Shown here: positions 52,289 to 58,397 of the stretch, one piece after another
Numbering within the stretch: the stretch's first letter is position 1
Layout: every line of letters starts with the position of its first letter
Source of the DNA: Chloroflexota bacterium
GTDB lineage: Bacteria > Chloroflexota > UBA6077 > FW602-bin22 > CADDYW01
Assembly: GCA_902810745.1 (NCBI GenBank)
Contig: CADDYW010000019.1
Span: forward strand, 1-58,397
Direction of reading: 5' to 3'
Length of the DNA stretch: 58,397 nucleotides
Made by a program: the position numbers and the translations under genes
Notes under the pieces: model-generated
Told to the model about the DNA's origin: nothing
Database searches by the model: none
Seen by the model: the letters and a program-made list of their open reading frames with translations, nothing else

Positions 52289-53476
52289 CTATCGCTGCCA
52301 GAGCAGGCCGAGTAGACCTCGACTCGGCTGATTCAGACCGCAGATTGCGCGAGCAAGCTCGGTCATATTGCGACTGAATCGTGCGTTCGGCCGCGCTTCC
52401 ACGCACGGCCGCCCCTGCTTGACCGACTCGGCCACCGTGACGTCATACGGTATCTTCCAGAAAATGGGATAGTCGAGTGTACTTTCCATGTCGCTGAGCA
52501 TCACGCCGTTGTGAGTGTAGGGATAGTTGACAACGAGCTTGATTCGCTCCTCTGGGAAGTTCCAGGCCCGGAGCAGGAGCCCCAGTGAAATCTTGGTGCG
52601 TTTCAGCGACGGTAGCTCCGGCGTGGTCAGGAGCAAGATCAGCGTAGCCTTCTGCAAAGCGGTCAGGTTGATGTCATTCAACGCGGGCGCGGTGTCGACC
52701 ACGACGTAATCGAACGTCCGCATCAAAGCATCGAGGACCTGGCCAATCTGAGCCGCGGTGATCTCGGCGCTTTCCTCGGGAGCGGCGGGCGCGGGCAGTA
52801 CCCGAATCCCGGTCCGGTCGGTATAAAGAAGGCTTTGAAGAAACTCCGGCTCGAGCCGGTCTGCGCTGAACGCCGCATCGACGACACTGCGCTCGGGAAC
52901 GACGCTGAGCATCAATGCAATATCGCCCATCTGGACATCCAGGTCGACGATCGCAACCCGCTGCTTGCTCTCGAACGCGATGGCGGTCGCCAGATTCACC
53001 GCGAGAGTGGTCTTTCCGATTCCCCCTTTTCCACCAAACAGCACGAGCAGGTCCCCGGTCCCGAGTCCGCTTTGCTGTCCCGGCTCGCTGAGTGTCTGTT
53101 TCTTCTGTTCGGCCTCGTAGACGGCGGTGACCGCGCGCTGCAGCTCCTCGGCACTGACCGGCTTCGTGAGAAAATCTCGCGCCCCGGTCCGCATGGCCTT
53201 CCGCATCACTTCACGGTCGGCCAGCGACGACACGGCGACGATTCCAACCAAAGGCAAGGCGACGTTCAGAATTTCCAGCGTTCGGAGCGGCCGCGCGATT
53301 GGCTCTTCGAGGCTCAGGACGATAACGTCGGGCTTGACCTCCTGAGCGATCGTCACCGACTCGGTGCCAAACCCGGCTTCGGCGACAACGCTGATGGCGT
53401 CACCGCGCAGTAGCCGGGATAGTTCGGCGCGGTTCTTCCCCTCCTCGATCAAGAGAACCCGAATCTCGCTGGCCAT
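52289..53476 (-). CDS. tadZ: TadZ/CpaE-like protein (pseudo-receiver plus ParA-type ATPase)
   Basis: 395 residues from ATG 53476 with GGAGG-AAAAGGGAG upstream. Residues 1-120 have a receiver fold, but the phospho-acceptor position in VIVLSLEEP is Ser55 instead of Asp, and the acidic pair is EE, so it should not be phosphorylated in the usual manner. Residues 140-395 form a MinD/ParA ATPase: deviant Walker A GGKGGIGKTT (148-157), IVDLDVQMGD, VVVDTAPALND. TadZ places the pilus machine at cell poles or sites in other bacteria. Confidence 0.93.
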   Translation of the reverse strand: MASEIRVLLIEEGKNRAELSRLLRGDAISVVAEAGFGTESVTIAQEVKPDVIVLSLEEPIARPLRTLEILNVALPLVGIVAVSSLADREVMRKAMRTGARDFLTKPVSAEELQRAVTAVYEAEQKKQTLSEPGQQSGLGTGDLLVLFGGKGGIGKTTLAVNLATAIAFESKQRVAIVDLDVQMGDIALMLSVVPERSVVDAAFSADRLEPEFLQSLLYTDRTGIRVLPAPAAPEESAEITAAQIGQVLDALMRTFDYVVVDTAPALNDINLTALQKATLILLLTTPELPSLKRTKISLGLLLRAWNFPEERIKLVVNYPYTHNGVMLSDMESTLDYPIFWKIPYDVTVAESVKQGRPCVEARPNARFSRNMTELARAICGLNQPSRGLLGLLWQR

Positions 53477-53517
53477 TCTCCCTTTTCCTCCGGATCTACT
53501 CGCTGGACGTGGCTCTC

Positions 53518-54987
53518 TCAGGGACCATTCGAATTCGGTGCGATGATCCAACCGGCCGCGACGAATCCAGTCCTCCCGTCAGCAAGCTTGATCTTGAACC
53601 AATCTTTCTCCTGGCCGAGGATCGGGACCTCGGTTCCGTAGGGGAGCTGCTGGATCACGCTCGACGAGATGTCGGGACCACTCCGAACGTTCGCAGCGTC
53701 CACCGAGATCACTGCCGTGTTCGCCGGTAGAACCGTGACCAAGGTCGTCCCTTCGTTGTCCTGGAGCACCTTCTCGGGCTCCTCGATCAGCCCAGCCCAG
53801 AAGTTCGTCGGCTTGATATCGTAGGTGAGCTTAATATACCCCACCACGGTCGTGCTGGCACCGGGGGCGAGGTCCCCGCCAAAGCCCCAGCGATACGGGA
53901 ATGGTGCTGACGCCTGGCCGTCAAAGTTAATCCCAACGCGAAACTTGCCGTCTTCCGACGGAAACTTCTGCGAGTAATAGGTCTGGCCTTGCACGTAGGT
54001 AAACTTTGGATCCGGCCCCTGCGAGTGAATAGGCTTATCCGACGTGTTCTTCACGGTGATCTCCACCGTGAGTGTATCGCCTGGCTTCGCGTTGGTTGGG
54101 AAGATGCGGACGCTGGTGATCAATGCCGTTGGCTTCTGAATCGGACCCTGCAATGTGCTGAGCGTCGCCTCGGGAATCTCGACGACCGACATATCCTTGG
54201 CCGGCCGGAGTGCGAGACGGAATGTTCCCCGCGCCTCGGCAAGCGCCACCCGCTCGGCCTGCTCTGGCGTTACGGCGATAGTCACGGTCTTGGCATCCGG
54301 CTGCGGCTTCAACACAACCGGCGTCGGCGACACGACCGGACCGGTCGGCGTCGCACTCGCGGCTCCCCCGGCTCCAGGAATGGATTGACCGAGCACCGAG
54401 CTTCCGTTGCTCGGCGCCGCGTTCGCCGCTTCCTGCTCGGCCTGCCCTTCGAAGGTCTGCGCGACCGCCAGCACCTCGACGTTCTGGAGCAGAAGGAAGG
54501 ACTCATCCTTCCCCATTGTTCCCTTGTCGAAGGTCGCGATGATGTCGACGTGATCTCCGGGCTGCAGCAGCCCACCCGCGCCGATCAGCTGACTCACGTT
54601 GATCGCGATGGCGCGCATGCCGGCGGGAATCACGTAGGCGAGGCCCTGATCCTTGTGCTCGACCGTGAACTTGCTGGGTAGAATCTGCTCACCCGAGCTG
54701 AGCGGATACTGGACCACCTTGCCGGTCGCGTCCTCGACCCTGGTGAGAGCATTGGGAAGCCGCGCCTGCTGTGGCATCTGCACGACCTTCACCAGGGCGG
54801 GCGTCAACGTGGTATGCGCCGGAATGTCCTGCGCCGCCACGAGTACCGGAACCTGCACGATCTTGTTCTTCTCGGCCTGCTCCTGCACCTGCCTCTGGAG
54901 CTGCTGCGTGTAGTTCCAGACCAGCAGCGCGGCAATCAGTCCCAGGATCAGTGCGAACAGAACACCAAGCTTGCGGCGCCCGAACAT
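53518..54987 (-). CDS. cpaB: RcpC/CpaB-like protein with Ig-like and SH3 domains
   Basis: 489 residues. One membrane helix at 8-23, then a SAF domain (46-110; VLVAAQDIPAHTTLTPALV) and the RcpC domain (115-275). CpaB usually ends there. Here residues about 285-395 form an added beta-sandwich like a CARDB/Ig domain (DTLTVEITVKNTSDKPI), and 425-485 an SH3b domain (ANVRSGPDISSSVIQQLPYGTEV, DWFKIKLADGRTGFVAAGWI) of a kind that binds cell-wall peptide or glycan. In diderms CpaB works with the secretin. With no secretin here, the added domains may dock the pilus to the wall (inference). Confidence 0.92.
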   Translation of the reverse strand: MFGRRKLGVLFALILGLIAALLVWNYTQQLQRQVQEQAEKNKIVQVPVLVAAQDIPAHTTLTPALVKVVQMPQQARLPNALTRVEDATGKVVQYPLSSGEQILPSKFTVEHKDQGLAYVIPAGMRAIAINVSQLIGAGGLLQPGDHVDIIATFDKGTMGKDESFLLLQNVEVLAVAQTFEGQAEQEAANAAPSNGSSVLGQSIPGAGGAASATPTGPVVSPTPVVLKPQPDAKTVTIAVTPEQAERVALAEARGTFRLALRPAKDMSVVEIPEATLSTLQGPIQKPTALITSVRIFPTNAKPGDTLTVEITVKNTSDKPIHSQGPDPKFTYVQGQTYYSQKFPSEDGKFRVGINFDGQASAPFPYRWGFGGDLAPGASTTVVGYIKLTYDIKPTNFWAGLIEEPEKVLQDNEGTTLVTVLPANTAVISVDAANVRSGPDISSSVIQQLPYGTEVPILGQEKDWFKIKLADGRTGFVAAGWIIAPNSNGP

Positions 54988-55060
54988 CGTCGTATTGTCT
55001 CCTTCCTAACTGTCGCGCGACCAGCGCACCGCTTCAAAGCCCCTCGGGACTACACCAACT

Positions 55061-56305
55061 CTACCGCCAGAGCACCACCCCGGTCTGCCCCGTGGATCCG
55101 AACGGCACGTTCAAGTTGAAGGGCAGCATCCCGTCGGACGTACGTGGAATGCACCCGTCCTTGGTATCGACGAAGAACCCACTCACGTTCTGCTGGTTCC
55201 CACCCCCGGGGCCAGGCGCGTAGCCTGAGATGTAGAAGCACGCGTACCCTTTGATGTTGACCGTCTTACTCCCCGTTGGCCACGACGTCGCGTCGATCAG
55301 CGGGATAATACCAACACGCGGACACTCGGTAAACTTGTAGCAGACGCGTCCATCGGGCGTCACCGGCTGGTAGGGATCACACGTGGGCGAGCTACAGCCG
55401 GTACTCCCGCCCTGCCCCGGCGACGAGACGTAATGCTGGGGGTCGTCGCAGTTCTGTCCTGATTGCGTAAGAACCGGCGTATTGCCCTGGAGTGTGAACA
55501 CTCCGTCGCAGAGGTACTGGGCATCTTCGCTAAAGAGCTGCTGCACCGAACTTGACGTGCCGTTCGGCATGTTTCCGGGGTTGGTCTGGAACCACGCCGT
55601 ACTCGTCGGCACGGCCCCCCGGAAGCCATTGGCAACTGTGATATCATAGCAGCTCGCCGAGTTTCCACTGCCCTGACCGTTGCAGTCCGGGTTGTTCGGG
55701 TAGGTTACTGGTCCGAAGTTGCCAATGTTGTTTCCATGAGCGTCAGTCTTGACCTCGCACCCGAACGAACCATCCGGGTTCTGGGTCGGGGCACAGGTCG
55801 TCCCGTAGAGAACGGCAAAAGGCAGCAGGTCGCTACGCTGCGGATTGACTGGCGCGAGGAGAACCGCCGCGGTGCTCACGACGTCGCTGTTACCCGCCCC
55901 AACGAAGTAACGCAGGCCAAAGTCCAGATGACGCCGCGCGCTGACGATTACCTTGGGATACGTGTTGCCGCCAACTGCCTCGGCAGTGACCTGCAGCTCG
56001 AAGGCCGGTTCCGTCACATTCGCGATCTCCGTCGGATTCACGCCGTTGCTCGCCGCGTAGTTGTAGGCGACCTGGTACACGGTGGCCGTCGTCGCCGGTG
56101 ACGCACCAAGCATCGACTCCCCCGCGGCGAGGGCCGCTCCATCCACGGCATTCTGCAGAATACGGCGGTTCCAGTAGGCGATGCCCGCGTCGCTCACCAT
56201 CGCGGTGAACCCCATGAGCACGACAAACATCAATGCCAGCGCAAGAATCGTCTGCCCCTGACTATCCTGGCGGAGCCCACGGATCAGGTCTCGAAGACTC
56301 TTCAT
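55061..56305 (-). CDS. tadG: TadG-like pilus-assembly protein
   Basis: 414 residues from ATG 56305 with GGGAG nine bases upstream; the frame is open a few codons further. The N-terminal DSQGQTILALALMFVVLMGFTAM is a prepilin-like helix (DUF2134/TadG type), followed by YWNRRILQNAVDGAALAAGESML. The long exported domain is rich in Gly, Asn and paired Cys (for example CAPTQNPDGSFGCEV, CDDPQHYV), pointing to disulfide bonds. It may be an anchor or minor pilus component. Confidence 0.85.
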   Translation of the reverse strand: MKSLRDLIRGLRQDSQGQTILALALMFVVLMGFTAMVSDAGIAYWNRRILQNAVDGAALAAGESMLGASPATTATVYQVAYNYAASNGVNPTEIANVTEPAFELQVTAEAVGGNTYPKVIVSARRHLDFGLRYFVGAGNSDVVSTAAVLLAPVNPQRSDLLPFAVLYGTTCAPTQNPDGSFGCEVKTDAHGNNIGNFGPVTYPNNPDCNGQGSGNSASCYDITVANGFRGAVPTSTAWFQTNPGNMPNGTSSSVQQLFSEDAQYLCDGVFTLQGNTPVLTQSGQNCDDPQHYVSSPGQGGSTGCSSPTCDPYQPVTPDGRVCYKFTECPRVGIIPLIDATSWPTGSKTVNIKGYACFYISGYAPGPGGGNQQNVSGFFVDTKDGCIPRTSDGMLPFNLNVPFGSTGQTGVVLWR

Positions 56306-56419
56306 CGACACGCTCCCTTGAAGCACCCTACCGTCCTACCCGGTACTGGCTACCACTCTACCACAACCGGCACGTCTACAGAAGAGACAAATTCCCCTCT
56401 ATCAGTACTAAACCGGAAG

Positions 56420-56917
56420 TCACGTCTTCGGACACGTGGGTAACGTTCCACTTTGCTCGTTCTCAAGTCGCATCCGCGACTCGACGTAGATTGGGATAGG
56501 ATTCTGCGGGAACATTCGATCGACGAAAGGCGCGACGATCGGCACCTTATACGTCGCGGTGACCCGCAGCGTCTGGACGTTCGGGGTGGTCGTGGTGTCG
56601 AGGCACGCTGCCGCGCTCGGCGTGAAGACGTTCGGATTGGTTCCAGCCGCCGCGTTCCGCGCGACCTGAACGACGTCGGAGGCGGTGCAGCTATTCACCT
56701 GCCTCCCGTAGCACGGAGCACCCAGCCGCGCGGCCTCGCGCACCGCGTTCGTCGAGACGAGCCAGGCGTTGAAAAGGAACGCCCCCTGCACGATGAAGCC
56801 AATGATCATAAAGAACAGCGTGAAGATCAAAGTAAACTCCACGATCGTCGTTCCACGCTGGCCCGAGCGGCCCGACCGGGCGCCGGGCACGAGCGCGGTT
56901 CGCGCCACCAACCTCAT
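56420..56917 (-). CDS. tadE: TadE-like pseudopilin
   Basis: 165 residues. QRGTTIVEFTLIFTLFFMIIGF carries the TadE signature, Glu-Phe at +5/+6 after a Gly-Thr cleavage point, and NAWLVSTNAVREAARLGAPC follows in the conserved TadE order. Four later Cys are likely to form disulfides. It lies 12 bases after the other tadE-like gene. It should be processed by TadV. Confidence 0.88.
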   Translation of the reverse strand: MRLVARTALVPGARSGRSGQRGTTIVEFTLIFTLFFMIIGFIVQGAFLFNAWLVSTNAVREAARLGAPCYGRQVNSCTASDVVQVARNAAAGTNPNVFTPSAAACLDTTTTPNVQTLRVTATYKVPIVAPFVDRMFPQNPIPIYVESRMRLENEQSGTLPTCPKT

Positions 56918-56929
56918 CGCGACTCTCCT

Positions 56930-57463
56930 CTACTGCAGGAGCATGGTGGTCGATGCGCTCATCCGATAAGGATCGGAGAGGCCTGGCAGAAAAGGCATAA
57001 ACACGCGCACGGTACCCCGGACCGTCACGACGACACGCAGCTGCTGGCCGGGTGCGGGCTGGCAGATCGTCGGATCGAGCAGGTCGTTGACGTAGCAGAC
57101 GCTCACCGAGTCGACTGTCACGTCGCCATTCGGATTGAACGTCAGTCCGTTGAAGGACGTCTGACCGTCAAACGACTTGAGCCGGTTGCCAAAGCCGGTG
57201 ACCGCGTACTGCTCGACCCGGTTTGTCACCTGAGCTGTCAGGTTGATGTTCGTGTTGGTTGTGTTCGTCGATGCGAAGCGAGCACCTTCACGCGCCGCGT
57301 TTGTCACGACGAGCTGCGCGTCGAAGACACGCCCATACTCCCACACTGCCGCGACCACGACCAGCAGAAGCGGAAGGATCAGAATGAACTCCAGGATCGC
57401 CTGCCCCTGCTGCGCCCGACGGCTTCTCGTCGCTGTCACCACGCCACGTACGAACTGCCGCAT
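56930..57463 (-). CDS. tadE: TadE-like pseudopilin
   Basis: 177 residues from ATG 57463, with GAGGTGATC about eight bases upstream; the open frame beyond it is spurious. QQGQAILEFILILPLLLVVVAA has the TadE Glu-Phe pair, followed by WEYGRVFDAQLVVTNAAREGARFAS. It lies 5 bases after tadV. Two TadE-type proteins plus TadG is a common Tad set. Confidence 0.88.
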   Translation of the reverse strand: MRQFVRGVVTATRSRRAQQGQAILEFILILPLLLVVVAAVWEYGRVFDAQLVVTNAAREGARFASTNTTNTNINLTAQVTNRVEQYAVTGFGNRLKSFDGQTSFNGLTFNPNGDVTVDSVSVCYVNDLLDPTICQPAPGQQLRVVVTVRGTVRVFMPFLPGLSDPYRMSASTTMLLQ

Positions 57464-57468
57464 CGTGA

Positions 57469-58041
57469 TCACCTCACCAGTAACGCGACAAGCCCACCCA
57501 GCGCCAGGGCAGGCCCGTAGGCAAATCGCATCTTCAGGCTCGCCACTGCCGGAGATCCGTCCGCACCGACTCCGCCACCCTCGAGGACGGCCTCGCTGCG
57601 CGACGCGTCCGGCGTGAGCGCTGGCATACCCGCTCCCTCCCCCTCGGCTCCGGCCCGGTAGGCGCGGCTCTCCCGAGCTCGCACCAGCAGCAGGCCCACC
57701 GCGACCACCCCGCCAACGATCGCCCCGAACAAGAATGTATACAGCGCGAAGCTCGGCCCGCCCCAGGCGCCTGCCAGCGCCAGGAGTTTCACGTCGCCCG
57801 CGCCCAAGCCGCCGAGAACGAAAGGAATCGCCAGGAGCGCAACCCCGGCCGCCCAACCAGTCAGGCTTGATACCGCGCCCTGCTGCTGATGCACCAGGGT
57901 GTTGACGGCGAGACCAATCACTGCACCGCCAAGCGTAATCAGATTCGGAATTCGTCTACCTCGAATGTCGGCGATGGCGCCCAGCCCCATCGATGCCACG
58001 GCGCCACCCTTCAGCACAATCTCAACGACACTCGCGTCCAC
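57469..58041 (-). CDS. tadV: TadV/CpaA-type prepilin peptidase
   Basis: 190 residues from GTG 58041. A24 aspartic peptidase: catalytic Asp25 in ADIRGRRIPN and Asp83 in GLGAGDVKLLALAG. Five to six membrane helices; between them lies an unusual 50-residue hydrophilic insert (RARESRAYRAGAEGEG onward) before the last helix. It cleaves the leader of Flp and TadE-type prepilins. It is separated from the pilin gene by the terminator at 58187-58220, so it may have lower expression. Confidence 0.93.
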   Translation of the reverse strand: MDASVVEIVLKGGAVASMGLGAIADIRGRRIPNLITLGGAVIGLAVNTLVHQQQGAVSSLTGWAAGVALLAIPFVLGGLGAGDVKLLALAGAWGGPSFALYTFLFGAIVGGVVAVGLLLVRARESRAYRAGAEGEGAGMPALTPDASRSEAVLEGGGVGADGSPAVASLKMRFAYGPALALGGLVALLVR

Positions 58042-58186
58042 GGCGCGTTACCTTGTCCAACCTCACCTGCACTCCCATCAGTCACCAGCAGATTCTCGAC
58101 GCTACCAGGCGACCGGACGCAGTCAGGCCAGGCTCTCTCTGGTCCTATGCTAGACGTCGCAACCAGCGTGGTCAAGTAGCTAACCG

Positions 58187-58220
58187 AAAAGGGATGGCAC
58201 GCTCCACCACGTGCCATCCC
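58187..58220 (-). terminator. Intrinsic terminator after the Flp pilin gene
   Basis: Minus-strand reading: a perfect 11-bp stem (GGGATGGCACG / CGTGCCATCCC, 58220-58210 with 58201-58191), an 8-base loop and TTTT at 58190-58187. It lies 22 bases after the pilin stop. Confidence 0.8.
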
Positions 58221-58242
58221 CTAGCCTCCAGCCAGGGCGCGG

Positions 58243-58397
58243 TTACGGGATGCTGCTGGTTAGCGTCCCGACGAAGTTACCGATCGCGCTCCACCAGTTC
58301 GCGATGTTGCTTCCGGCGAGCGTCAGCCCGGCGATCGCCGCCACGGCGACCAGGGTCAGGACCAGCGCGTACTCGACGACGTTCTGGCCTTCTTCCT
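58243..58397 (-). CDS. flp: Flp-type pilin, 5' end outside window
   Basis: The last 51 codons of a pilin run in from the right edge to TAA at 58245-58243. GQNVVEYALVLTLVAVAAIAGL shows the Flp core: Gly cleavage point, Glu and Tyr at +5/+6, and a hydrophobic helix. The tail is short and polar (SNIANWWSAIGNFVGTLTSSIP as its closing part). It is the main pilus subunit by position. The leader and promoter are not visible. Confidence 0.9.
   Translation of the reverse strand, partial: EEGQNVVEYALVLTLVAVAAIAGLTLAGSNIANWWSAIGNFVGTLTSSIP

Overview
The window reads as a GC-rich bacterial chromosome with many GTG starts and operons whose genes overlap by 4 bp (ATGA or GTGA). An N2O reductase cluster whose secreted parts are lipoproteins, a Tad pilus locus without outer-membrane secretin genes, and NosZ of the atypical type together suggest a single-membrane lineage. 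Chloroflexota (Thermomicrobia-like) is my best guess, by inference only.

Layout. 1-601: start of a secreted carbohydrate-binding-like protein, cut by the left edge. 1294-18575: a surface-glycan region, all on the plus strand. It holds a DegT-type aminotransferase, a sensor-less NarX/NarL-type two-component pair, a nucleotidyltransferase-like protein, two GT4 glycosyltransferases, two PMT-like membrane proteins, an O-antigen ligase/polymerase-like protein, two cobalamin-binding-type radical SAM enzymes, and two methyltransferase genes (one carrying two methyltransferase domains). 18675-20473: small enzymes (cupin, DinB, and a carboxymuconolactone-decarboxylase/AhpD-like gene with an in-frame TGA exactly at the second position of its CxxC motif, a strong selenoprotein candidate). 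20437-23443 (minus): HPP membrane protein, ComA-like phosphosulfolactate synthase, MmgE/PrpD protein.

23530-36515 (minus): an anaerobic nitrogen-oxide respiration region. A Nap/Nas-type molybdenum nitrate reductase-like complex (b-type cytochrome with zinc-ribbon tail, catalytic subunit, four-cluster ferredoxin, Rieske protein, small membrane protein) lies next to a Crp/Fnr regulator and nosL, nosY, a continuous nosD-nosF frame, a nosB-like gene, nosZ and a plastocyanin-like cupredoxin. Matching TGTGW-N6-WCACG sites lie upstream of both the nitrate reductase operon and nosZ, which ties the local regulator to both.

36814-45165: metabolic genes (NUDIX, MBL hydrolase, LLM flavoprotein, class-III aminotransferase), two very small genes (a Flp-type pilin and a 44-residue membrane peptide), a secreted glycoside hydrolase-like protein and an NAD-dependent epimerase. 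45771-58397: a second NarX/NarL-type pair preceded by an 11-bp-phased triple direct repeat, then a zinc-ribbon membrane protein and a complete Tad core on the minus strand (Flp pilin, TadV, two TadE, TadG, RcpC/CpaB with extra Ig-like and SH3 domains, TadZ, TadA, TadB, TadC). The pilin gene is cut by the right edge and followed by a strong terminator. No rRNA, convincing tRNA, CRISPR array, transposase or integrase was seen.
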